A stretch of DNA of 64,000 nucleotides from Adiantum capillus-veneris (Eukaryota; Streptophyta; Polypodiopsida; Polypodiales; Pteridaceae): positions 66,231,895 through 66,295,894 of the forward strand of contig CM043963.1 in NCBI GenBank assembly GCA_014529385.2, written 5' to 3'. The position numbers and the translations under genes were made by a program. Below the pieces are notes generated by a model. That model was not told the DNA's origin. It ran no database searches and saw only the letters and a list, made by a program, of their open reading frames with translations. Shown here piece after piece: positions 42,848 through 53,330 of this stretch; within the stretch, counting starts at the first letter, position 1; each line of letters begins with the position of its first letter.

Positions 42848-45386
42848 TGTAACATTTAATGGCCTAAAATCTTATGTGTAGCGGAAATTAGCATGAACAT
42901 AGTGAGCATTTCATTAGAGTTGATTCCTAATGAGAATTACAAGAGTGCTTGGGTGGAGAGAGCAACAAAAAGCATAACACCTAGTTAGATAGCATCGACA
43001 ATACTTTCAAAAGAGAGAGAGCAATTAAGCTATTGACAACAGTTGAGGACCGGATTTGCATGGAGCCGGTCCCCCCTCCAAAAGGCTTTGTATTATGGTT
43101 TCTCCCATCAAGAGAGACATTGTACAATACAATTCTTTGTGTTCCTTCAAGACGAGCTAGTGCAATGAAGATGGAAGCTTCATACACCAAGCAAAACACT
43201 TAATCAAACACAACTTGAATTATCCCCGTTCTCAGACCCAAGACCTCACACACCTTCGAAGATGGTGAGAGCTAGCAGGGTATGAGAGTAGATTGAGAGG
43301 AAAAAGAAGTATCTTACGAGAAAGAAGTACATCTCCTCACATAATCACTCATATTAGCATAGCTTAGCTTAGTAATTAGCTTGGTAGAGAAGATGAGCAT
43401 GCATTGAAGCTTGGCTCTTGGTTGGATTTGCATCCACATGCCAAGAGAGTGTTGATGTAGGCTTCTATCTCACAAGCTTGGAGTAGGTGATGAGCTCTCC
43501 ATTAAAGCTTGGGAGGAGATAGAGTATTTTCCCTTCACACATGGTCAAGTGTGAGAGTGTGTGTGTCAATGCCAAGCAAAAATCAGCCCCCTCTCTCTCT
43601 TGGGCGAGCCCTAGCTGCTAAGTTAGTCTGGCTTTTGCCTCATTGGACCTCCCCAGGTCAAGCCAATAGGGATTAAGCAGCATAAGTGATAGCCTTCTGA
43701 CATGTGTCCCCCTTTCCCCTTTTGTGAGAGCTTTAGATAATTAAATAATTAAACTAAACTCTCATTGGACCCCTTTGCCTCCTGGCCAATAGGAATCAGG
43801 CAAGCCATGGGGCTCCTGAATGCTCATTGGACCCCTTGGGAGACTGTCCAATAGTCTTCTAGGACACTTAATTCTTATTGGTTTCTTTTATTAAATGTTT
43901 TTAAATTAATTAAACTAGATTTACTCTAGCCTAATTCTCATTGGTCCACTTCAAGGGTCTTCCAATAGGAATTGGGCATACCTTGTGGGCATCTGGCCTA
44001 GGGAGCTGACATGTGTCCCTCATTCCCTTTGTGTAAAGGGAGCCTGTGTGTGTGTGTGTGGCTTTCTCTCTCATCCCCTAGCTTTGGGGCTCGCCCCCTC
44101 CCATGTAGGGATGTAGAAAGACTTTTTGGGCACACACTAAGCATCCAATTTTCCCTAAGGTTGACCTTTGGACACAACCTTTGAATTTTGGAACCTTAGC
44201 ATTTTGGAAGTCTTAATGGGCTGAACCTTAGGGTCTTTTTAGCCCGTTGTTTCACATGGCTCTTTTGCAGATGGCCCCCCCTTTGGATCCCTATTTTCCC
44301 TCCTTTGGATCCCTACTGTGGCCGGTCTGCTAACTTAACCAATATTCTAGCTTTTTCTCCCTTGGCACTTCCCCACATTAAATGATCAGTTTAATGTCAT
44401 AATAATCAATATCTAATTCTCCTAAATGATTTTCTCATATTAAACTGATCATTTAATGTGGGGAAGTGCCAAGGGAGAAAAAGCTAGAATATTGGTTAAG
44501 TTAGCAGACCGGCCACAGTAGGGATCCAAAGGAGGGAAAATAGGGATCCAAAGGGGGGGCCATCTGCAAAAGAGCCATGTGAAACAACGGGCTAAAAAGA
44601 CCCTAAGGTTCAGCCCATTAAGACTTCCAAAATGCTAAGGTTCCAAAATTCAAAGGTTGTGTCCAAAGGTCAACCTTAGGGAAAAAATGATGCTTAGTGT
44701 GTGCCCAAAAAGTCTTTCTACATCCCTACATGGGAGGGGGCGGGCCCCAAAGCTAGGGGATGAGAGAGAAAGCCACACACACACACACAGGCTCCCTTTA
44801 CACAAAGGGAATGAGGGACACATGTCAGCTCCCTAGGCCAGATGCCCACAAGGTATGCCCAATTCCTATTGGAAGACCCTTGAAGTGGACCAATGAGAAT
44901 TAGGCTAGAGTAAATCTAGTTTAATTAATTTAAAAACATTTAATAAAAGAAACCAATAAGAATTAAGTGTCCTAGAAGACTGTAAAGGGAGCCTGTGTGT
45001 GTGTGTGGCTTTCTCTCTCATCCCCTAGCTTTGGGGCTCGCCCCCTCCCATGTAGGGATGTAGAAAGACTTTTTGGGCACACACTAAGCATCCAATTTTC
45101 CCTAAGGTTGACCTTTGGACACAACCTTTGAATTTTGGAACCTTAGCATTTTGGAAGTCTTAATGGGCTGAACCTTAGGGTCTTTTTAGCCCGTTGTTTC
45201 ACATGGCTCTTTTGCAGATGGCCCCCCCTTTGGATCCCTATTTTCCCTCCTTTGGATCCCTACTGTGGCCGGTCTGCTAACTTAACCAATATTCTAGCTT
45301 TTTCTCCCTTGGCACTTCCCCACATTAAATGATCAGTTTAATATGAGAAAATCATTTAGGAGAATTAGATATTGATTATTATGACA
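42848..45386 (-). mobile_element. Z 3' LTR, enlarged by inverted duplication (2539 bp)
   Basis: 42848-44394 matches the 5' LTR (51097-52643) without indels. 44395-44981 is the reverse complement of the last 587 bp of the LTR, starting with its exact terminal bases TGTCATAATAATC. 44981-45386 is again the last 406 bp in direct orientation. Normal length is 1592 bp. Confidence 0.9.
44395..44981 (+). repeat. inverted LTR segment within the Z 3' LTR
   Basis: It pairs with 43853-44394 (spacer ~46 nt of unpaired end sequence) and with 44981-45386 as inverted repeats several hundred bp long. It carries a few private differences (for example CCCGCC for TCGCCC, and AAAAAATGATG for AAAATTGGATG, read on matching strands), so it is not simply an assembly mirror of its neighbour. 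Confidence 0.85.
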
Positions 45387-45401
45387 TTACCTCTCTCTTG
45401 A
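45387..45401 (-). promoter_or_regulatory. Z polypurine tract
   Basis: The minus strand reads TTCAAGAGAGAGGTAA directly before the LTR start TGTCATAAT. Confidence 0.7.
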
Positions 45402-45743
45402 AATCATAGTCGTCCTCGACTATGGTGTAGAGAAGATAAAGCATATGCATGAGTCCTTTTCTTAGCGGGTAGAGGATCCCTATGTTACCCTACGACATCA
45501 TTCCATAATGGATGACTAGTCCATTTGGCGCTTGAGAGCCTGAGGCTGCCGCAAGCATGTCTGCACATTAGTCCTATCAGTCTTCCATAGTAGAGTGACA
45601 AGCTCTACTTGGTGTTCGGGAGACGTCGTCTCCGCAAACTTGATCTAAGCATGCATACTACTTCATTTTTGTGCACAAATAAAGAAAAAGAGAGTCTTAT
45701 AAGACAAAAATTTTTGTTCATTTTTAACATTTTGTACATTTGC
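45402..45743 (-). other. Z 3' untranslated region
   Basis: About 340 bp between the pol stop and the polypurine tract, with no frame. It contains short repeated words ('agtccatttggcgcttg' / 'agctctacttggtgttcgg'). Confidence 0.6.
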
Positions 45744-48700
45744 TTACTCTTGGGAAGCATTGTAAGCATTGACAAGGTTTAGGTTATCCTTTAATTGTAT
45801 GCCTTGCATCCATCTAGCATCTTCAAAAGGATAATTCTTAAACTTAATAAGATATCGTCGGATAGTCTTACCGCCTCTTAATACCTTGTCTTCATGTCGG
45901 AGAATGGACTCGGGCTGCAGCACCTCCTCGTGGTCCTCGATCTCCGGTGGGTCTTCAATAGTTGGTTCTTGAGGTGGCTCTCCTTTGTAAGGCTTTAAGA
46001 GGCTCACATGAAAAGCATTGTGTATGAGCCAATGATTGGGCAACTTAAGTTGATAGGCCATCTCATTGATTGGCCTAAGAATCTGGAAGGGACCATAGTA
46101 CCTTTTTGCTAGTTTAGCATAGTACTTTTGGTGGCCCGTAGGATTCTTGCCCGTCGTGTGCCTTAATCGAGCCTTGGGAAACTTTAACAAGACCCAATCG
46201 TTTTCTTTAAAGGCTTGGGCTCTTCTGTGCTTGTCAGCAGCAGCCTTTTGCCTTTGCTGTGAGATAGAGATAGCATCCTTAATCTTTTGGAAAGATTCTT
46301 GTAGGTCTCGGCTATACTCATCTGCAGCGAAGATCTTCCCATGTACCTTAAGTAGCAAGGGACTTTTTGATCTTCCCTCAATTACCTCGAAAGGTGCTTT
46401 TCCTGTAGAAGTATGTACAGTGTTATTGTAAGCATACTCTACTAAGGGTAAGTACTTCTCCCATTGGGATCTTTGATCTACTTCCGTTACATAGGCTTTT
46501 AGTAGATCGAGAATAGTTAGGTTAGCTATTTCACTTTGGCCATCAGTTTGTGGATGATAGGCCGAAGAGAAGTTTAGCCTTGTTCCTAAATTCTCAAAGA
46601 GACCCTTCCAGAAATTACTGGTCATTCTAGGATCTCTATCCGACACTATGGACATTGGCAAGCCATGGTACTTGAAAATTTGTGAAATGAAGAGGGTTGC
46701 CATTTGATGGGCTTTGATAGTCTTTTTGACAGGTATAAAATGAGCTTGTTTACTGAACCTGTCTACTATCGTCCATATTCCCGTATTCCCATGGATAGAC
46801 TTAGGCAATCCAAAGATAAAATCCATGGATATGCTCTCCCATGGTGAATTAGGGATTGGCAAGGGTTGAAGCAATCCAAGTTGCTTCCCTCTATCAAATT
46901 TTGTCTTTTGACATACCACACATTTGGAAACATACTCATGTATGTTCACTTTCATGGTAGGCCAATAGAAATATGTTTCAATTCCCTTTAGGGTAGACTG
47001 AATCCCTCTATGCCCCGCATATGGGGGAGCATGAGATTCATACATTACTTTCTCACGTAGTGAGTTAGTAACGCATAGTCTATTGCCATAGAGAAGATAA
47101 CCATCTTGTAAAGTAAATGGTTCTTCTTTCTTCCCTAATGCAAGGGCTGAAATCACATCTCTAAAATCGGGATCAATAGCATACTCATCTATCATTAAAG
47201 ATAGATCATTGTGAGTTGCTATGGAAACCGCATTCACTCTCGGTCGTCTTGAGAGTGCATCGGCTACTTGATTATGCTTGCCAGCAATGTGAGCAATATG
47301 AAAATGAAATTGCGAAAGGAAATTTGCCCACCTCATTTGTTTGTCGGAGAGCTTGGTCTGCGTCATGAAGTACTTAAGACTTTGGTGATCCGTTCGCAGA
47401 ATGAAAGGAGTCCCCAATAAATAGTGCTTCCATGAGTCTAAGGCATGTAGAACTGCAAGGAGTTCTTTTTCGTATATGCCTAGAGCTTGCTCAACAGGGT
47501 CGAGCCTTCGACTCTCATAGCCTATGGCGTGCCCTTCTTGGAGCAAAACAGCCCCAAGGCAATCACCACAAGCATCACATTGGACCTCAAATGGTTTTGA
47601 GAGATCCGGTAGTGTAAGCACAGGTTGAGAGATAAGCTTTTCGAAAGCATTGTTCTCCTTAGCAGACCACGTATACCTAACATTTTTCTTTGTTAGGTCA
47701 TGTAATGGTCCCGCAATTTGTGAGAACTTTTCTATGAAGCGTCTATAGTATGCACACATACCTATAAAGCTTCTTAGTTCATGAAGATTCCTTGGTTTAG
47801 GCCATCCTTTTATTACCTCTAACTTGGATGGATCCATTTGGATTCCATCTTGAGAGATAATGTGACCTAAATATTGAATCTCTTGCAAGAAAAATTCACT
47901 TTTCTTTCGATTAACATAAAGTTTATTCTCTCTTAAAACTTGAAATATTACCTGGAGGTGTTGCTTGTGTTCCTCTAATGAATTAGAGTAGATGATAATA
48001 TCATCAAAGAACACTCCAGTGAAGGTTCGATGAGGTCTGAACAGCTTCTCCATCAAGCGGTTAAATGTGGCTGGTGCATTAGTCAAGCCAAAAGGCATGA
48101 CAATGTATTCGTAAAGACCAAATGTAGTACGAAATGCGGTCTTTACAATGTCTTGATCAACTATCCTTATTTGATGATAGCCACTTTTTAGGTCAATCCT
48201 ACTGAAGTAGGTCGATCCTTGTAGCTTATCAAATAGGTCTTCTACCCGTGGAACGGGAAACCTATTCTTGATAGTGATCCTATTTAGTGCTCTATAGTCG
48301 ACACACATACGATATGTGCCGTCTTTCTTTTGCACTAATAGCACAGGTGAGCAAAATGGAGATGAGCTAGGCCTAACCATGCCCTTCTCAATTAACTCAT
48401 GCACTTGCCGCATAATCTCCTCTTGTTGAGCTTGAGAAACTCTATAAGGAGGTTTGTTAGGCGGTGAACTTCCTGGAAGAAGTTCAATTGCATGGTCGTC
48501 ATTACCTCGTTTAGGAGGTAGCTCACAAGGGATGTCGTCAATAAAGACATCTTGAAACCCCTTGAGAAAATTGGATAACTCTAATTCCTTTTGGTTGCTT
48601 TTATTTTCTTTTGCTAAAGCATTAGGTTCATTTTGAGAATCTTTAACAAAAATCATGTACACGGAAATAGAGCTCTTTATTGACTTGTTGAAAGCTGGTG

Positions 48701-48749
48701 TATGTACAATGGGGATGGTGTTACCCATCTCCCTAGCATCTATATACAT
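45744..48749 (-). CDS. Z pol: reverse transcriptase, RNase H, integrase, chromodomain
   Basis: A 1001-codon frame. RT residues ~85-330: YRMCVDYRALNRITIKNRFP, MPFGLTNAPATFNRLMEKLF, catalytic FFDD at 247-250. RNase H ~370-470: QCDACGDCLGAVL, YEKELLAVLHAL, ILRTDHQSLKYF. Integrase zinc site ~565-600 (YAGHRGIQSTL ... CVVCQKTK); core with MDFIFGLP, VSDRDPRMTSNFW and HPQTDGQSEIANLT gives D, D and E. GPF motif ~865-905; chromodomain in the last ~56 residues (YLIKFKNYPFEDARWM). The frame starts inside the former protease-RT linker, after a 1-nt deletion near 48790. Chromodomains of this type direct insertion to heterochromatin. Confidence 0.95.
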   Translation of the reverse strand: MYIDAREMGNTIPIVHTPAFNKSIKSSISVYMIFVKDSQNEPNALAKENKSNQKELELSNFLKGFQDVFIDDIPCELPPKRGNDDHAIELLPGSSPPNKPPYRVSQAQQEEIMRQVHELIEKGMVRPSSSPFCSPVLLVQKKDGTYRMCVDYRALNRITIKNRFPVPRVEDLFDKLQGSTYFSRIDLKSGYHQIRIVDQDIVKTAFRTTFGLYEYIVMPFGLTNAPATFNRLMEKLFRPHRTFTGVFFDDIIIYSNSLEEHKQHLQVIFQVLRENKLYVNRKKSEFFLQEIQYLGHIISQDGIQMDPSKLEVIKGWPKPRNLHELRSFIGMCAYYRRFIEKFSQIAGPLHDLTKKNVRYTWSAKENNAFEKLISQPVLTLPDLSKPFEVQCDACGDCLGAVLLQEGHAIGYESRRLDPVEQALGIYEKELLAVLHALDSWKHYLLGTPFILRTDHQSLKYFMTQTKLSDKQMRWANFLSQFHFHIAHIAGKHNQVADALSRRPRVNAVSIATHNDLSLMIDEYAIDPDFRDVISALALGKKEEPFTLQDGYLLYGNRLCVTNSLREKVMYESHAPPYAGHRGIQSTLKGIETYFYWPTMKVNIHEYVSKCVVCQKTKFDRGKQLGLLQPLPIPNSPWESISMDFIFGLPKSIHGNTGIWTIVDRFSKQAHFIPVKKTIKAHQMATLFISQIFKYHGLPMSIVSDRDPRMTSNFWKGLFENLGTRLNFSSAYHPQTDGQSEIANLTILDLLKAYVTEVDQRSQWEKYLPLVEYAYNNTVHTSTGKAPFEVIEGRSKSPLLLKVHGKIFAADEYSRDLQESFQKIKDAISISQQRQKAAADKHRRAQAFKENDWVLLKFPKARLRHTTGKNPTGHQKYYAKLAKRYYGPFQILRPINEMAYQLKLPNHWLIHNAFHVSLLKPYKGEPPQEPTIEDPPEIEDHEEVLQPESILRHEDKVLRGGKTIRRYLIKFKNYPFEDARWMQGIQLKDNLNLVNAYNASQE

Positions 48750-48880
48750 GTCCTTTTCCCTGAACTTAAAGGAGATTCTCCTTTCAGGAAATTTAACATG
48801 GCAGCCAGACGGTCAAACCATGGTGCCCCTAGGATTACATCCTCATGCTTGAGAGGAGAGATAAAGAATCCTCTTTGTCC
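48750..48880 (-). pseudogene. Z gag-pol junction with two 1-nt frame breaks
   Basis: Comparing frames, the protease C-terminal segment (PLKHEDVILGAPWFDRLAAM) is out of frame with both ORFs. One base appears missing at ~48868 (T in a GATTC-TTTATC context) and one at ~48790 (C in a TTCC-TGAA context). With those bases the element would read gag to chromodomain without interruption, as chromoviruses commonly do. Sequencing error cannot be excluded. Confidence 0.7.
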
Positions 48881-50679
48881 ACATAGCCTTGGACATGAAG
48901 CCTCAATTTCCCGATTAAGGGAGTGACTGAAGCTTCTTGCCCCTTGAAGGCACTGTCTGCGGGTAGGATATCTCCCATCTCGTAGGATTGTATGCCTAGC
49001 TTGGTGGCTAACTCCATAGATATGAAATTGTGAGTAGAACCAGGGTCAAAGAGAATAAAAGCATCATGTTCTCTTACCTTTCCCCAAGCATGGCATAGAG
49101 GAGATCCTTTGTGGTGAGTTTGGTGAATCTCCTCCTCTTGGATTTCAACCAAAGAAGCTCTAGGAGGATCTTGGCGGTTGTTCTTTTGGGGACAAGCGCG
49201 GTACGCATGCCCTTGTTCGCCGCACTTGAAACACCGGTTATCTTTACGATAACGCTCAAGCTCTTCAGGAGAGAGTTTATTCTTTCCTTTGTAAACTCCC
49301 TTCTCTTTAGCTTTGTTGGAATTGCCCTTAGGAGACTTTTGGACATTGTCCTTCCCCTTAGGCTCATTGGAACCTTTGTTTTCCGGGGGCTTATTATTTC
49401 TTTTACCCCCCGTTTGGAAATTGATTCGCGAGGCCACCATAGTATGGTGTATTACCGCCGATATGGTACGTGGCCTTTGGGAGTTGACATACTCCGCCAT
49501 TTCTTCGGTTAAGCCCGCACAAAATTGTTGCTTTTGCTCTCCAAAATCCAACTTTTTGAAGACAGTGGCTTTGAGTTGTAGGTCCCAAAACTTGTCTACA
49601 TATTTGTGGATGGATTCATTGGGAGAGAGCTTTAAGCTTCGCCATTCGGTGAGTACTTTGTCTTTGGCATCGGTGGCCAAAAACTGCTTCATAATGGAAG
49701 CTCTTAAAGCCTTCCATGTTCGTGGAGCTTCACCGTTGGCTCGTAGGCTAGACCACCATTGTCTGGCGGACTTTTGAAAGTGCATAGCTACATGGCGTAG
49801 CTTAGAGGACTCCGTGAAGCCCTCATCTCCAAACGCCGCATCGAATTGCTGGATAAAGGCCAAAACTTTGTCTGTAGCACCGAAGGTGCCATCATAGGTA
49901 AGGAAAGAGATGCTCTTCCCTCCCTCTTTGAATTTCTTCAGCTTGGACGACCTCTTCCATGCGGCATAGGATTTCCTATGGCCTCTTCTTTTTGATGGTT
50001 CAAAAGTTGCACCATCACTTTCTTCAGAAGATGAAGAATTTGAAGAAGGTGGAGAAGAGGGTGACCTCTTTCTCGCCTTTTTCTTGTCTTGATCTTTGTC
50101 GTCTTCACCATAGCTTTCATAAGAGGAAGAGGATAAAGAAGATGGAGAAGAGGGTGTCCTCTTTCTCGCCTTTTTCTTCTCTTGCTTTTTATCATCCCTC
50201 TTTGAATTATGGCGTGGAGAAGAGTGTGATGGTCTTCTCCGCTTTGGTGGTGATGGAGAGCGTTTAGCCCGCCGTCTTCGTGGAGCCATCTCCGCCGAGG
50301 TGGCGGGAGACTCGCTTCTTTCTCGTTCCTTCGGTGGAGGCTCTTGAGTTCTCCTTTGGGAAGGAGATGCATCATCAAGAAGTAAGTTCTTGAGCCCTTC
50401 ATATGGATTCTCTTCTTCTTCCCGAATCGGAGAGAGACCTCTTTTGGTAGTCTCACAAGGAGGCTTCCTAGGTGTTCTCTCGTCATGGTGATGAGCTTGG
50501 AGAATCCCGTGAGCACGGAGCTGCCGTTGCACTTCACTTTGGAGAGATGGATTGCCCATGGCTTGTTGAAGCCTAGAAACAAGATAATTAACAAGCATTG
50601 AAGCATCATTAGTAGCTTGCTCATGAGCAAAATCAAAGTTATCAACATTAATTTCACTCTCTTTAATATTGTCAGCCAT
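48835..50679 (-). CDS. Z gag plus start of protease (614 codons)
   Basis: MADNIKESEI start; leucine/glutamine helix at ~25-60; a long basic and Ser-rich, RS-like region at ~105-250 including a duplicated KKKARKR-(T/S)PSSP-polySer-acidic block (168-195 and 199-225). Capsid (Retrotrans_gag type) ~255-415 has SARQWWSSLRANGEAPRTWK and TEWRSLKLSPNESIHKYVDK. The zinc knuckle CFKCGEQGHAYRACP is at 483-497. Protease begins at ~538 with FILFDPGSTHNFIS, where the catalytic triplet is D-P-G rather than D-S/T-G. It ends prematurely by frameshift. The ATG is ~405 nt from the primer site. Confidence 0.9.
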   Translation of the reverse strand: MADNIKESEINVDNFDFAHEQATNDASMLVNYLVSRLQQAMGNPSLQSEVQRQLRAHGILQAHHHDERTPRKPPCETTKRGLSPIREEEENPYEGLKNLLLDDASPSQRRTQEPPPKERERSESPATSAEMAPRRRRAKRSPSPPKRRRPSHSSPRHNSKRDDKKQEKKKARKRTPSSPSSLSSSSYESYGEDDKDQDKKKARKRSPSSPPSSNSSSSEESDGATFEPSKRRGHRKSYAAWKRSSKLKKFKEGGKSISFLTYDGTFGATDKVLAFIQQFDAAFGDEGFTESSKLRHVAMHFQKSARQWWSSLRANGEAPRTWKALRASIMKQFLATDAKDKVLTEWRSLKLSPNESIHKYVDKFWDLQLKATVFKKLDFGEQKQQFCAGLTEEMAEYVNSQRPRTISAVIHHTMVASRINFQTGGKRNNKPPENKGSNEPKGKDNVQKSPKGNSNKAKEKGVYKGKNKLSPEELERYRKDNRCFKCGEQGHAYRACPQKNNRQDPPRASLVEIQEEEIHQTHHKGSPLCHAWGKVREHDAFILFDPGSTHNFISMELATKLGIQSYEMGDILPADSAFKGQEASVTPLIGKLRLHVQGYVDKEDSLSLLSSMRM

Positions 50680-51083
50680 TCTAACAACTTTTAGGTGTAA
50701 ACTTTTTAGGTGTACTTTGGCACTTCAAGCCCTAGTTGCTACTCCTCTTTACCCCTTTAGAAAAAGCACTCAAGCTACTGTACCCGCGGCTCGAATACCA
50801 TTAATTGCAAGGAATAGAAGAGAGGGTCTTTCGACACCAAAACAGCACCGGCTCCTGTCAAGCTTCTAATAGCTCAATAGTGGTTAAGCCGTAGGCAAGC
50901 CCCGTAGGACTCCACTATTAAGACCATAGCTCTCGACGGTGATGCCCCGTTAACTGCACAAAGGCAGGCGCACTGCAAGGCTGAAAAATCCCTATTCTAC
51001 TTACTCACAGGCAATTAATAATACCAACCATTTGTAGCTAGCTTGAGGACCTCCCTTCTTGAGCAAGAAAAGAGAAACCTTGA

Positions 51084-51095
51084 GCTCTGATACCA
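51084..51095 (-). promoter_or_regulatory. Z primer binding site (tRNA-iMet)
   Basis: The minus strand reads TGGTATCAGAGC, continuing TCA, one base from the LTR end at 51097. Confidence 0.9.
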
Positions 51096-51096
51096 A

Positions 51097-52688
51097 TGTA
51101 ACATTTAATGGCCTAAAATCTTATGTGTAGCGGAAATTAGCATGAACATAGTGGGCATTTCATTAGAGTTGATTCCTAATGAGAATTACAAGAGTGCTTG
51201 GGTGGAGAGAGCAACAAAAAGCATAACACCTAGTTAGATAGCATCGACAATACTTTCAAAAGAGAGAGAGCAATTAAGCTATTGACAACAGTTGAGGACC
51301 GGATTTGCATGGAGCCGGTCCCCCCTCCAAAAGGCTTTGTATTATGGTTTCTCCCATCAAGAGAGACATTGTACAATACAATTCTTTGTGTTCCTTCAAG
51401 ACTAGCTAGTGCAATGAAGATGGAAGCTTCATACACCAAGCAAAACACTTAATCAAACACAACTTGAATTATCCCCGTTCTCAGACCCAAGACCTCACAC
51501 ACCTTCGAAGATGGTGAGAGCTAGCAGGGTATGAGAGTAGATTGAGAGGAAAAAGAAGTATCTTACGAGAAAGAAGTACATCTCCTCACATAATCACTCA
51601 TATTAGCATAGCTTAGCTTAGTAATTAGCTTGGTAGAGAAGATGAGCATGCATTGAAGCTTGGCTCTTGGTTGGATTTGCATCCACATGCCAAGAGAGTG
51701 TTGATGTAGGCTTCTATCTCACAAGCTTGGAGTAGGTGATGAGCTCTCCATTAAAGCTTGGGAGGAGATAGAGTATTTTCCCTTCACACATGGTCAAGTG
51801 TGAGAGTGTGTGTGTCAATGCCAAGCAAAAATCAGCCCCCTCTCTCTCTTGGGCGAGCCCTAGCTGCTAAGTTAGTCTGGCTTTTGCCTCATTGGACCTC
51901 CCCAGGTCAAGCCAATAGGGATTAAGCAGCATAAGTGATAGCCTTCTGACATGTGTCCCCCTTTCCCCTTTTGTGAGAGCTTTAGATAATTAAATAATTA
52001 AACTAAACTCTCATTGGACCCCTTTGCCTCCTGGCCAATAGGAATCAGGCAAGCCATGGGGCTCCTGAATGCTCATTGGACCCCTTGGGAGACTGTCCAA
52101 TAGTCTTCTAGGACACTTAATTCTTATTGGTTTCTTTTATTAAATGTTTTTAAATTAATTAAACTAGATTTACTCTAGCCTAATTCTCATTGGTCCACTT
52201 CAAGGGTCTTCCAATAGGAATTGGGCATACCTTGTGGGCATCTGGCCTAGGGAGCTGACATGTGTCCCTCATTCCCTTTGTGTAAAGGGAGCCTGTGTGT
52301 GTGTGTGTGGCTTTCTCTCTCATCCCCTAGCTTTGGGGCTCGCCCCCTCCCATGTAGGGATGTAGAAAGACTTTTTGGGCACACACTAAGCATCCAATTT
52401 TCCCTAAGGTTGACCTTTGGACACAACCTTTGAATTTTGGAACCTTAGCATTTTGGAAGTCTTAATGGGCTGAACCTTAGGGTCTTTTTAGCCCGTTGTT
52501 TCACATGGCTCTTTTGCAGATGGCCCCCCCTTTGGATCCCTATTTTCCCTCCTTTGGATCCCTACTGTGGCCGGTCTGCTAACTTAACCAATATTCTAGC
52601 TTTTTCTCCCTTGGCACTTCCCCACATTAAATGATCAGTTTAATATGAGAAAATCATTTAGGAGAATTAGATATTGATTATTATGACA
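51097..52688 (-). mobile_element. Z 5' LTR (1592 bp)
   Basis: Plus-strand ends TGTAACATTTAATGG and GATTATTATGACA. Internally it has repeated 'cattgga-cccc/tgg-ccaatag' type words at ~51890, 52010, 52075, 52195, i.e. several ATTGG/CCAAT pairs (CCAAT-box-like on either strand). Confidence 0.9.
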
Positions 52689-52693
52689 ACTAT

Positions 52694-53330
52694 TACATTT
52701 TCTCATTTCAAATACTCTTTATCACATTTTAGTGTTGTGAGTGCTCCCCCATAAGGTGCACATCCTTACCAAACCCATTTAAGGTGTCCTCGTGGTAGCC
52801 AAGCCCCTATTTTCCATTGCTAGTTGGATCTAATCATACCCTAAGTACAAATTTCCCATAAAGTATATTGCCCTTCCTGCAAATGCCTTTGCAAACTCAT
52901 CTACAATTGGCCCTGTACCCAAATTTCTAATTGTAGCCTTTTTCATAGATTGAATATCCTAGATAAAGTATAAAGAACCATTTTTCTTTGGAACTCTGAA
53001 CCACCTGGTTGAATATGAAGCACAAGAAGTTTCCCAAATCCCCGTCTTGATCTTTTCATTAATCATCTCAATGAGTTTTGGCAAATGAGCCTTGGGAACT
53101 AGAACATGTCGTAAGCTCCAAGGTACATGAGGGATAGTGACGATTACCATAGGAGCAACAATGGAAGGATCAACACACCCTATCTCATGCATCTCAAATG
53201 CCAAAGCCTTTCCATGTTTGGAAAGCATCTCTTCAAAGCATATCTTTTTAGCTTTATCAAATTGTCCTTGCAACCAATATTTAAATCCTTCAAATATTCA
53301 TGCATAAACTTACGCAATCTTGCTCGAGTC
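52694..53330 (-). pseudogene. Y reverse transcriptase, N-terminal part
   Basis: The frame 52959-53273 reads IEMINEKIKTGIWETSCASY then STRWFRVPKKNGSLYFI, the RT entry. After a stop at ~52960 it continues with KKATIRNLGTGPIVDEFAKA, FAGRAIYFMGNLYLGYD and a broken TTRTP..GLVRMCTL palm segment up to the Z insertion. The catalytic F/YxDD block is not present on either side of Z, so RT was already deleted or the deletion accompanied decay. Confidence 0.8.

Larger units (their letters stand above)
42848..52688 (-). mobile_element. Z: young, nearly complete chromovirus
   Basis: A 9.84-kb minus-strand Ty3 element: 5' LTR 51097-52688, iMet primer site, gag-protease ORF, pol ORF with chromodomain, polypurine tract, 3' LTR 42848-45386. 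ACTAT flanks both sides (42843-42847 and 52689-52693). In the first 1547 bp the two LTRs differ at only two sites that I found (near 42904/51153 and 43154/51403). The 3' LTR has an extra 947 bp from an inverted duplication. Gag and pol read cleanly apart from two 1-nt deletions at their junction. Confidence 0.95.

Noticed and set aside
42981-43199. 73-codon ORF repeated at 51230-51448
   Set aside because: It is repeated only because it lies in the two LTRs of Z. The sequence has no domain.
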